Source: CAVHXA01 sp963639765
Lineage (GTDB): Bacteria > Bacillota > Clostridia > Oscillospirales > Oscillospiraceae
Length of the DNA: 64,000 nucleotides
Assembly (NCBI GenBank): GCA_963639765.1
Contig: CAVHXA010000001.1
Location: 1 to 64,000, forward strand
Direction of reading: 5' to 3'
Shown here one piece after another: positions 54,975-63,295 of the stretch. The notes under the pieces are model-generated. The model did not search any database and was not told the origin of the DNA. It was given only the letters and a program-made list of their open reading frames with translations. Position 1 is the first letter of the stretch. Each line of letters starts with the position of its first letter. The position numbers and the translations under genes were made by a program.

Positions 54975-55934
54975 TTATTTTGCCGGTGTATCTCTGTTCA
55001 TCGTTTCATCGGAGAAAAAGTCAAATTCCGCATCCTTTGTGGCTTCCTGTTCGATGTGTCCGGCAATTGCACGAAAGCTCTCGCGCTCTTCTGTTGTTGT
55101 CGGAAAGCTCTCAGGATGCCCCAGATAGATTTTTCTGGAAAAATCGCAGTCTAATATCGGAACTGCCCTGTTTGGCATCCCCTCGAGCCGCACCCGAACG
55201 GAGCGGTAGTTGTAAAGGGGAACCAGGCCGACACATCGGCACCTGTTGATCATATTTCCGGAATCTACCACGCTGTCGGCATGGATCAGATTTGGTGTAA
55301 GGCCATAGGAAGAAAATGTTTGAGAAATGAAACCCTGGTCGTAGAGTGATCCGAAGAAAACAATCGGCTCACAGACAAGCTGCTCCATCGTAATACCGCC
55401 GGACACATCTCCAGCCTGAAATTGGTAGTGTCGATTGTGCATGACGCACCATCGTTCTTCATAGCTGTACGGAAACCTGTAGCCTTTGATGTTTTTGTGC
55501 GGTGAGAGTACCACCAGTGCTTCTTTTCGCCGCAGCCGTTCCTCCTGCGGGTCGTCGGTCCCTGCCATATACTCAAAACTGAGCATTGGGAAATCCGCCT
55601 GCCACAGCTCGGTCAGATTGCTCAGAAGCTGACTGATGCTCAGCATATTATAGATCGTGATCGGCCGATTCTGCACATTTTGGGATACAGCCCGTACTGC
55701 CAGGTCCAGTTCATCCATGGCGGCTGTCACATGCTCAAGAAACACAGCGCCGGTTTCATTGAGAATAAGACGACCCTTTATGCGATCAAAAAGCTTGACA
55801 CCGAGCTCTGACTCCAGACGAAAGATTACGCGGCTGAGCGCAGACTGTGTGATATACAGTTCCTGAGCCACCTTAGTCACATTGCCGGCCTTGGCCACCG
55901 CCATAAAATATCGCAATTGCGTCAGATTCAGCAT
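54975..55934 (-). CDS. LysR family transcriptional regulator
   Basis: 319 aa; start at the ATG with AGGAGG 7 nt upstream. Winged helix MLNLTQLRYFMAVAKAGNVT with AQELYITQSALSRVIFRLES, then an effector-binding domain. Divergent from the flavoprotein gene at 56150 with 215 bp between, the classical arrangement of a LysR activator and its target. It is the best candidate for the factor reading the shared operator module at copies a, b and c. Confidence 0.93.
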   Translation of the reverse strand: MLNLTQLRYFMAVAKAGNVTKVAQELYITQSALSRVIFRLESELGVKLFDRIKGRLILNETGAVFLEHVTAAMDELDLAVRAVSQNVQNRPITIYNMLSISQLLSNLTELWQADFPMLSFEYMAGTDDPQEERLRRKEALVVLSPHKNIKGYRFPYSYEERWCVMHNRHYQFQAGDVSGGITMEQLVCEPIVFFGSLYDQGFISQTFSSYGLTPNLIHADSVVDSGNMINRCRCVGLVPLYNYRSVRVRLEGMPNRAVPILDCDFSRKIYLGHPESFPTTTEERESFRAIAGHIEQEATKDAEFDFFSDETMNRDTPAK

Positions 55935-56033
55935 CACAGATTCCTCCTGTTTCCGGATCCATTGACCAGCATAATGCATACCTAAATCATATTACACTTT
56001 ACTGTACTTTTTCCCGTTTGGCAAGTGCTTGCT

Positions 56034-56099
56034 ATTCCATGAATGTAATAAATTCTGTAAAAAACGGAATTTGCTCCGATGCATCATTGTCTATATAAT
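56034..56099 (+). promoter_or_regulatory. Promoter with shared operator module, copy c
   Basis: -35 TTGCTC (56071-56076), 17-nt spacer, -10 TATAAT (56094-56099). Upstream: ATTCC, TGTAATAA, then AAAAAACGGAATTTG overlapping the -35. Lies in the LysR/flavoprotein divergent gap. Confidence 0.7.
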
Positions 56100-56149
56100 T
56101 AGTGGTAGTCGTGAACTTGTGACAACAAGCAAAAAGGAGTTCGAAAACC

Positions 56150-57994
56150 ATGAAATTTCAAGTATCCGATCGCTGTGTAGGCTGCGGCCTGTGTGAATCT
56201 GCCTGTCATGGCCGCTGCATCACCCACGGAAAAGACGGAAGACGTTGGATTGATCAGACTCGCTGCCTGGAATGCGGATCCTGTATGACCGTATGCCCAC
56301 GCACCGCCATTCTGGAAGATGGTGACACCTTTGAACATCCGTCCCATGCTCCCATCCTGCTGAATGCCGATCTGGTTGTGCTGGGTTCGGGTGGAGCCGG
56401 CCTGGTTGCCGCTGCCCGAGCTGCTTCCATTTCAGACAAAAAGGTGATTGTCCTGGAGAAAATGCCGTTTGTCGGCGGTGGGCTGAACTTTGCCTCTGAC
56501 TGGCGCATCTACGGCAGCCAATGGCAGGATAGATGTGGGATTCCAAACCTGATGCAGGAAAAAATGCGGGATGCCATGGATGCGACCAACTGGCAGCTGG
56601 ACAGCCAGCTTGTATATCAGGCCTATGCAAACACAGGCAAGTTCTTTGACTGGTTCCAGACTCTCGTTCCCGACTGGGAGTTTGAAGAAGGAATGTATAT
56701 CTTTGACCAACCGCACGGCGGTCAGATTGTTCCCTTTATTAAAGGGCAGCATGGGGTAGGCCTTGCCGTCTCCAAAGCTTTGCAGGCGTATTGCCGTGAG
56801 AAAAATGTAGAAATCCTTACCCGGCACCAGGCTGTGGATTTTGAAATGGAAGGCGGAAAAATCCGAGCGGTAATTGCCAGAGATCCCGGTGGCGAAACTC
56901 GCATTTGTTGTGATGCAGTAATCATGTCTACCGGCAGCTGGATTCATAACAGAGAGCTACTTGAAAAATATGCCCCGGATTATGCTAAGGTATTTGTACA
57001 GCCCGATGCCCATACCAGCGTAGCATATACCGGTGACGGTATTGCCCTGGGCGAAAAAGCCGGAGCCTTTGTAGACTATTCCACACTATGCCTCAGACTG
57101 ATGGGTCCCATGGGCGGTATGGCCCCGGGAGCAGCCGGAGCCTTTGTACACAGCCCCAGTGCCCTGTATGTAAACAAAAACGGCAGACGTTGGGTCAACG
57201 AATCTACCACCATCCGTACGGACAATACCTTTGGTATCGCTCAGGTACTGGTAAAGCAGCCTCAGGGATTGAACTATGTTATCTTTGAACGGGAGATGGT
57301 GGAAAAATTCGCTGCCAAACACGGGAAACAGCCTCTATACACCAATGCAGATGAACATGGACCTGTATATATTCCCGATAACTGGGCTGAGCAGCTGGAT
57401 CTCCTGTCGCAGCCGAACGGCATTATGCAGGTCATGCGTATGTCCGGCGGACCCGGAGGCCCCGGCGGAATGCCCGGAGGTCCCGGTGGCATGCCCGGAG
57501 GTCCTGGGGAAGGCCCGGGCGCCGACGGAGGAATGCCCATGATGCCCAACGGTTTCGCGGATATGGGCTTTTATGTAGCCGACACTCTGCAGGAGCTTTG
57601 TGAAAAATCCGGCATTGACTACGAAGGCCTGAAGCAGACCATCGAGCAGTATAACCGGATGTGTGCCGATGGGCTGGATTCCGAATTCTTTAAAGATCCG
57701 GAAGACATGATTCCCTTTGGAAATGGACCTTTCTATGCTGCCCGCGGCAATCTGTCCACCGATGGCGGCTTTGGCGGCATTCAGATTGACAAAGACACCC
57801 GCGTCTATTCCAATCGGATGGATGGCTCTGTGGTAGAGGGACTGTATGTGCCCGGCGATCTGTCCGGCAGCCGCTTTTTAAACTATAACGGCGTAAAGGT
57901 GCAGATCATCAACGATCTTGCCTGGGCAATTTCCAGTGGATATTCTGCCGCTAATCACGCGACAGCATATCTGGAAAAGCTTCACAAAGCCTGA
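56150..57994 (+). CDS. FAD-dependent reductase with 2[4Fe-4S] domain (fumarate/urocanate reductase type) 2
   Basis: 614 aa, no signal peptide. First cluster CVGCGLCESAC, second CLECGSCMTVC. FAD motif VVLGSGGAGLVAAARAA at about 75-92 with LEKMPFVGGG. The capping domain carries a Gly/Pro/Met tract (about 430-465, ending GGMPMMPNG) just before the ADTLQELCEKSGI helix. The active-site region reads GPFYAARGNLSTDGGFGG, without the HH.MGG histidines of fumarate reductase. The C-terminus YVPGDLSGSRFLNYNG is conserved with protein 3. AAGGAG upstream. Controlled from the module c promoter. Confidence 0.9.
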   Translation: MKFQVSDRCVGCGLCESACHGRCITHGKDGRRWIDQTRCLECGSCMTVCPRTAILEDGDTFEHPSHAPILLNADLVVLGSGGAGLVAAARAASISDKKVIVLEKMPFVGGGLNFASDWRIYGSQWQDRCGIPNLMQEKMRDAMDATNWQLDSQLVYQAYANTGKFFDWFQTLVPDWEFEEGMYIFDQPHGGQIVPFIKGQHGVGLAVSKALQAYCREKNVEILTRHQAVDFEMEGGKIRAVIARDPGGETRICCDAVIMSTGSWIHNRELLEKYAPDYAKVFVQPDAHTSVAYTGDGIALGEKAGAFVDYSTLCLRLMGPMGGMAPGAAGAFVHSPSALYVNKNGRRWVNESTTIRTDNTFGIAQVLVKQPQGLNYVIFEREMVEKFAAKHGKQPLYTNADEHGPVYIPDNWAEQLDLLSQPNGIMQVMRMSGGPGGPGGMPGGPGGMPGGPGEGPGADGGMPMMPNGFADMGFYVADTLQELCEKSGIDYEGLKQTIEQYNRMCADGLDSEFFKDPEDMIPFGNGPFYAARGNLSTDGGFGGIQIDKDTRVYSNRMDGSVVEGLYVPGDLSGSRFLNYNGVKVQIINDLAWAISSGYSAANHATAYLEKLHKA

Positions 57995-58052
57995 GCCACA
58001 CAGAACCAAAGCAGTTTCGTCTGAAACATCCCCATCATATGCTCAAAAACAG

Positions 58053-58086
58053 GGGAGGAATCACGAAAATTCGTGATTCCTCCTTT
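58053..58086. terminator. Bidirectional terminator, GGAGGAATCA hairpin
   Basis: A 13-bp stem (GGAGGAATCACGA / TCGTGATTCCTCC) with a short AAAT loop, followed by TTTTG on the plus strand; on the minus strand the stem is followed by CCTGTTTTTG. It lies between convergent flavoprotein genes. Nothing else is recognisable in 57995-58283. Confidence 0.8.
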
Positions 58087-58283
58087 TGTATTACCCGCTT
58101 ACATGAAGCACTGCGGCTCTTCCGGCGCGATTTGTGCTGCTGTCTTGGGGACAGCCCGTATAAATTTGGAAGAAAAATCCAAAGCAAGCTGGTTTACTGT
58201 ACGATGCAGAAATTTCCTGCGGTCTGCAGATTCCGTCAAGATACTTACGGAAAAATCTGCAGAAACATCCGCGTGGTCCTGTC

Positions 58284-60095
58284 TCAGCTATCGAGATACT
58301 CCGAAGCCCGGACTCCTGCCGTATAACCGCTGGAAATCGCCCAGCCCAGGTCATTGATAACCTGTTCCTTTACCTCGCCGCAGTTCAGGAATCGTCCGGA
58401 GGAAAAATCGCCGGGAACAAACAGATTTTCGATCCGTCCGCCATCTTTTGACCAGGCTCGCATATCCGCGTCGATCTTCACACCGCCAAAGGCTCCGTCG
58501 TGATTCAGATGGCCCTGGGCTGCGTAGTATGGGCCGCCGTCTTTATAAGCCAGTAGCTGGTCTGTGGACTTGAAGAAGCCCCAATCCGTGCCCTCGGCAC
58601 ACATCTGATTGTATTCTTCCAGCGTCTTTTTCAGATTTTCCGCGTTAATGCCCGCATTCTTCGCCAGCTCTTCCAGAGTATCGCCACGAACCAGAGTCCC
58701 ATCTGTGCAGTTCCGGGCAGCCGCATCCAGCTCTTCTTTGTAATTGTCCGGAATGGACATCATACCCATGCCGGGCATTCCCATGTCTCCACCAGGTGCT
58801 CCGTTGGGCGTCGAGCCAGGCTCTCCCGGTCCGTTTCTGGTATCCGCCTCGGCCTTGATGATGTCGGCCATGGCCTTATTGAAAATGGTATAGGACACAC
58901 CTCCGGGCTGCTTGCTCAGCCTAGTTCCGATGGCAAATCCGACGCTTCCGCTCATGCCTGTGCGGAAAGTGTTTCCCTCGTTCATCCAGCGTTTGCCGTC
59001 CAGATTTACCCAGATGCAGCGGGGATCCGAAGCAATAGCCGTGGCGGTCATGCTTGGCACCTGGCCCAACGGGCCCATCAGGCGCAGCACGAAGCTGTCG
59101 TAGTCTATCAGTGCTCCTGCCTGCTCGGCAAGGGCAATGCCATCACCGGTATAAGCCTGACTGGCGTGTTGACTGGGCTCCATACTGGGAAGAAGCTTCC
59201 AGAATTCCGGGAATTTTTCACGCATGATCTTCTCATTGCGAATCCAGCTGCCGATGGCCATGACGCAGGCACGGCAGGTTACCCGGGTCGTTCCGCCAGG
59301 GTCCTGAGCGATTACCGCACTTACCTTGCCGTCTGTCATCTCCAGGCTGTTTACCCGGTGCCGGTATAGCAGAGGGATCTCACGTTTTTTACACTCAGCC
59401 TCAAGTGTTTCAGCCAAAAAAGTACCATTGGGAGACCTTCCATTGACCGGTCGGACAAAAGGAACGCGCTGTGCCTTAGGGTCGCCACGGTCCATAGCAT
59501 AGATGCCCTCTGTAAATTCATAGTCCGGAACCAGTGTCTGGAACCAATCGAAGAAATAGCCGGTATTGCGCAGAGCGTTGTATACCAGTTTTGGGTCCAG
59601 AGCCCACTTCGTCTCGTCCATGCCTTTTTGCAGCATGCGGATCATCTCGTCCGGCAGATTTCGGTCTTTCTGCCACTGGCTGCGGAAAATGCGCCAGTCC
59701 GCAGCAAATTTGGCTCCGCCACCGGCAAAGGCCATTTTTTCCAGGACAACTACCTTCTTGCCCAGGTCTGCTGCCTTCACTGCTGCAACCAGGCCTGCCC
59801 CGCCTCCACCAATAACTACAATATCCGCATCCATTTCGATGGGGTCGTGCGCCTCCCACCGATATGTGTCATCTGCAGCAATAATGGCTCCCACCGGACA
59901 TACAGCCACGCAGCCGGCGCAGCCCTCGCACTTGTCCGGTCGGATCTCATAGCGGTCTCCAACTCTTTGAATGGCCTTGTCTTCCGGCTTTGCCGCCCGC
60001 GGTGCCATAGGCCCGCCCGGTGGAATAGAGCCAACCCGACAGGCCTGCTCGCAGGTGCCGCAGCCGATGCAGGCTTCTGAAATCTTATAGATCAT
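58284..60095 (-). CDS. FAD-dependent reductase with 2[4Fe-4S] domain (fumarate/urocanate reductase type) 3
   Basis: 603 aa from the ATG with GGAAGGAG 9 nt upstream; the frame continues upstream but without family similarity. Clusters CIGCGTCEQAC and CEGCAGCVAVC are separated by a longer Pro/Arg-rich linker than in proteins 1 and 2. FAD motif DIVVIGGGGAGLVAAVKAA with LEKMAFAGGGAKFAADW, closely matching protein 2. The cap has NGAPGGDMGMPGMGMMS before RGDTLEELAKN. The active-site region reads GHLNHDGAFGG. Convergent with gene 2; probably a recent paralogue with different substrate preference. Confidence 0.9.
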   Translation of the reverse strand: MIYKISEACIGCGTCEQACRVGSIPPGGPMAPRAAKPEDKAIQRVGDRYEIRPDKCEGCAGCVAVCPVGAIIAADDTYRWEAHDPIEMDADIVVIGGGGAGLVAAVKAADLGKKVVVLEKMAFAGGGAKFAADWRIFRSQWQKDRNLPDEMIRMLQKGMDETKWALDPKLVYNALRNTGYFFDWFQTLVPDYEFTEGIYAMDRGDPKAQRVPFVRPVNGRSPNGTFLAETLEAECKKREIPLLYRHRVNSLEMTDGKVSAVIAQDPGGTTRVTCRACVMAIGSWIRNEKIMREKFPEFWKLLPSMEPSQHASQAYTGDGIALAEQAGALIDYDSFVLRLMGPLGQVPSMTATAIASDPRCIWVNLDGKRWMNEGNTFRTGMSGSVGFAIGTRLSKQPGGVSYTIFNKAMADIIKAEADTRNGPGEPGSTPNGAPGGDMGMPGMGMMSIPDNYKEELDAAARNCTDGTLVRGDTLEELAKNAGINAENLKKTLEEYNQMCAEGTDWGFFKSTDQLLAYKDGGPYYAAQGHLNHDGAFGGVKIDADMRAWSKDGGRIENLFVPGDFSSGRFLNCGEVKEQVINDLGWAISSGYTAGVRASEYLDS

Positions 60096-60649
60096 GCAAA
60101 TATTCTCCTTCCTTTTCCCGTTTTTGGCCGCTGCCGCGCCCAAATCAGCCGCAACCGCGCAGAGCTCGGCCATACTATGGATGTGGCAGAACCGTATCCG
60201 GGTCACTCTGGTTACGGAGTCATCGCCAACAGGTATTTCATCGGTCATGCTACTGTCTGTACACCGAACCCGGTTAGTCATACTGCCTGCATACACATTA
60301 GCACAAAACCAAAGCTTTTACTAATTCCGATTCCGGCAGCAGATATTCCATTTGCGGAATAGCAGTAACCGGATATGCCGAAAAGACACGTCAATCCTAC
60401 TTGACGGGATAACCAATTCAAGATATGCTGTGAACAGTTGGGCCGCTCGATCTCGGCGGTATGCAGCTTATGCTCCGCTGCACGGTCCTTTCGGCGGCTC
60501 GCAGCTGTGCAGTCCTGTCCTTAAAAGCCTTACGCACATCGTGCTCGAAGGAATTTACGCACATTTTCGGACCAGACTCGAAACCAAATAGAATGAAATC
60601 CTTCATGCAGAAGAATACAGGCAGCAATTTCATTCAGCAAGGGGAAATA
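60096..60649. other. Long divergent intergenic region, no gene recognised
   Basis: 554 bp between flavoprotein 3 and the ECF fusion gene. The only clear structure is the 18-bp palindrome at 60344. No known riboswitch or RNA class was recognised, although the leader of the ECF gene could be long. Confidence 0.5.
60344..60361. promoter_or_regulatory. Perfect 18-bp inverted repeat, candidate operator
   Basis: TATTCC-ATTTGC-GGAATA. The ATTCC/GGAAT half-sites are the same as those in the operator modules at 48706-48743 and 56034-56070. Confidence 0.5.
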
Positions 60650-63040
60650 ATGGATATCATCCAATTACAAAATCTGAGCTTTTGCTATCCGGGTCAAGAC
60701 AGGCCAGTCCTGAAAACCCTGAATCTTTGTATCCCTCAGGGCTCTTTTGTTTTACTGACCGGTCCATCCGGATGCGGAAAAACCACTTTGCTTCGCCATT
60801 TGAAGCCATGTCTTGCTCCAAAGGGCACACAAACCGGAAAGCTTCTTTTTGAAGGTCGGGATATTCAAACTCTTACACATCGTGAGCAAAGTGAAGCTAT
60901 CGGTTTTGTACAGCAAAACCCGGAATATCAGCAGGTCACCGACACTGTTCGCAGTGAGCTGGCCTTTGGTCCGGAGAGTCTCGGTTGGACTCCGCAGAAA
61001 ATTCGAAGAAGTATTGCCGAAGCCGCAGCATATTTTGGCATCGAATCCCTGCTGGATCAAAAGCTCAGTCGACTTTCCGGTGGCCAGAAACAGCTGGCAA
61101 ACCTGGCTGCCGCTCTCATTTGTCGGCCCGATCTTTTACTTTTGGATGAACCAACCAGCCAACTTGACCCGATTGCTGCTGCGGCTTTTCTCAACATGCT
61201 TCGACGTATCAATCTTGAGCTTGGCACAACGATTCTGCTTACCGAACACAGGATGGAGGACGTTTTATCCCTTTGCAGTCTTGCTGTAGTTATGCAAAAC
61301 GGACAATTTGTTTTTCAGGGCAAAGCCTCAGATCTGGCTTCCATGCAAAACTCCGATGTCCTGTTTTGGAGTCTGCCGACACCTATGCAGGTCTGGAGCC
61401 GCACAGGCAGAAATTTAACATGTCCGCTGGATATTTCACAAGGCCGACAATGGCTGGAACAACGTGCGCAAACGAAGCCTCTCTCTCCCCTGCCCGATCC
61501 TGCTGTTTTGCCGGAACCCAAAAACCAACCTGCTTTGGTATGCCGCGATGTGTGGTATCGGTATGGTGAGACAGCCGCACTGCGCGGAATTGATCTTATA
61601 GCCTATCCCGGGGAAATCGTCTGCCTTATGGGCGGGAACGGCGCCGGAAAATCTACCCTGCTGCAATTGCTCGGCGGAGTACTTCACCGGCAGCGTGGGC
61701 ATGTTGAAATCTCGGGAAGCACCGGCTTTTTGCCGCAGGATCCGCAGATATTGTTTGCCTTTCAAACCGTCGAAGAAAATCTGACAGATGCACTGACATC
61801 GTCAGATCAGGATCGCCTGGATCGGGTAATTGCGTTAAATCATCTGCAGGAGCTCCTGCGGTATCATCCATATGACCTATCCGGCGGCGAACAGCAGCGT
61901 CTGGCTATGGCAATGGTCCTGCTCCGTCAGCCGTACATTCTGCTTCTGGATGAACCCACAAAGGGTCTGGACGGTGTTGCCCGGCAGGAGCTCGGTCAAC
62001 TGCTGCAGATTTTGGCAAAACAGGGAAAATGCATTTTTCTTGCCTGTCATGACACAGACTTCTGTGCCTCCTTTTCTACCCGCTGCGTTCTGCTGGCGGA
62101 TGGTTCGATCATTGCTTCTGATGCATCGGCTCGATTCTTTCAAAATGGAAGTTTTTATACAACAGCCGCCCGCCGCATGGGCGGGGATCTTTGTCCGAAT
62201 GCAGTTACTGCCGCGGACTTGATCAGGGCCTGCGGCTATGATCCTCCGAAGCCGTCGGCACTGCCCAATATACCGCAGCCACAGAGCATCAGCCGGATAC
62301 CAAAAGACCGTAAGCGTCTTGCAGAACTTCACCCAAAGCAGGGCCGGCTCTGCCCTGCTCTGATATGTTATCTGATTATCATTCCGCTGACCATTCTATC
62401 CGGCATGCATCTGCTGGATGATCACAGATATCTTCTTATCAGCATAATTGTTCTGGCAGAGGCCTATATGCCAATGCTGCCGGCTTTTTTTCGACATCAG
62501 CTGCGGGCAAGAGAGCTGGTGCTGTTGGCTGTGCTCAGTTCACTCGCAGCGGCAGGACGTCTTGCTTTTGCGGCTTTTCCGGGTTTTAAGCCCATGCTGG
62601 CAATGGTGATACTCTCTGCTGTTGCCTTTGGCAGTGAAACCGGCTTTTGTGTCGGATCTCTTGCTATGCTGGTGTCCAATCTTTTCTACGGGCAAGGTCC
62701 ATGGACCCCCTGGCAGATGCTTGCCATGGGGCTGTGCGGTTTCTTTTCCGGCATTCTGTCTGCTGCAGGTCTTATCGGAAGCAGCAGGATTGCTTTGTGT
62801 TTACTGGGTGCAGCAGAAGCATTTTTGATCTATGGCGGGATAATGAATCCTGCTGCAGTATTGATCTTTCAATCTCAGCCAACCTGGGAAATCATCCTTT
62901 CCGCCTATGCTGCCGCAATTCCGTCTGATCTTATCCATGCGTGTGCTACAGTAATTTTCCTCTGGCTTCTGTCTGGTCCTCTGCTTGAAAAACTGGAACG
63001 AATACGTATAAAATACGGAATTCTGGACTGTCAGAAATAG
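60650..63040 (+). CDS. Fused ECF transporter protein: two ABC ATPase domains plus membrane S-like domain
   Basis: 796 aa from the ATG with AAGGGG upstream. First ATPase domain: Walker A GPSGCGKTT, signature LSGGQKQ, Walker B LLLLDEPTSQLD. Second: Walker A GGNGAGKST, signature LSGGEQQR, Walker B LLLDEPTKGLD. From about residue 565 there are 6-7 membrane helices (LICYLIIIPLTILSGMHLLD, ELVLLAVLSSLAAAGRLAFA, then GFCVGSLAMLVSNLFYGQGP with TPWQML), which fits an ECF substrate-capture component. EcfA, EcfA' and S appear in one chain; no EcfT gene is seen here. A vitamin or similar small molecule is the likely cargo. Confidence 0.85.
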   Translation: MDIIQLQNLSFCYPGQDRPVLKTLNLCIPQGSFVLLTGPSGCGKTTLLRHLKPCLAPKGTQTGKLLFEGRDIQTLTHREQSEAIGFVQQNPEYQQVTDTVRSELAFGPESLGWTPQKIRRSIAEAAAYFGIESLLDQKLSRLSGGQKQLANLAAALICRPDLLLLDEPTSQLDPIAAAAFLNMLRRINLELGTTILLTEHRMEDVLSLCSLAVVMQNGQFVFQGKASDLASMQNSDVLFWSLPTPMQVWSRTGRNLTCPLDISQGRQWLEQRAQTKPLSPLPDPAVLPEPKNQPALVCRDVWYRYGETAALRGIDLIAYPGEIVCLMGGNGAGKSTLLQLLGGVLHRQRGHVEISGSTGFLPQDPQILFAFQTVEENLTDALTSSDQDRLDRVIALNHLQELLRYHPYDLSGGEQQRLAMAMVLLRQPYILLLDEPTKGLDGVARQELGQLLQILAKQGKCIFLACHDTDFCASFSTRCVLLADGSIIASDASARFFQNGSFYTTAARRMGGDLCPNAVTAADLIRACGYDPPKPSALPNIPQPQSISRIPKDRKRLAELHPKQGRLCPALICYLIIIPLTILSGMHLLDDHRYLLISIIVLAEAYMPMLPAFFRHQLRARELVLLAVLSSLAAAGRLAFAAFPGFKPMLAMVILSAVAFGSETGFCVGSLAMLVSNLFYGQGPWTPWQMLAMGLCGFFSGILSAAGLIGSSRIALCLLGAAEAFLIYGGIMNPAAVLIFQSQPTWEIILSAYAAAIPSDLIHACATVIFLWLLSGPLLEKLERIRIKYGILDCQK

Positions 63041-63065
63041 TGTTTCTGCCTTGATCTGTCATAAT

Positions 63066-63098
63066 AAAAAGGCTGTCGCCCACCTCGACAGCCTTTTT
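63066..63098. terminator. Bidirectional intrinsic terminator
   Basis: AAAAA, stem GGCTGTCG, 7-nt loop, CGACAGCC, TTTTT. It serves the ECF gene and the convergent enoate-reductase-type gene. Confidence 0.92.
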
Positions 63099-63133
63099 AT
63101 GTTTAAATCGGTGTATTTTAGAAAGGATCATTC

Positions 63134-63262
63134 ATGAGCACATATACACATAAAGCAAACAAAGGTCCCCCCAGGCCTTGTTCAGTGGACGCAATATGGT
63201 CGCAGAAAACAGCAGCGACGTTATGCTGCAAACAGTCGGCGTGCTTCTATGCGGTATAATCC
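63134..63262 (+). CDS. Possible small ORF of 42 residues
   Basis: ATG preceded by GAAAGGA at 8 nt spacing, coding MSTYTHKANKGPPRPC and on to a TAA at 63260. A C6 run lies inside. There is no recognisable domain and it is in a short gap after a terminator, so it may be chance or a remnant. Confidence 0.25.
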
Positions 63263-63295
63263 GCAGTCGATCGTTCAAGCACGCGGCTGAACTTT

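Noticed and set aside
58100..58150. A further copy of the TIR repeat after the bidirectional terminator
   Set aside because: A few bases resemble the ends (AAGCACTGCGG; GTGCTGCTGTC) but the order and spacing do not match other copies.
60096..60649. A riboswitch in the long leader of the ECF gene
   Set aside because: No known riboswitch core could be recognised by eye, and the promoter position is unclear. Left as an open question.
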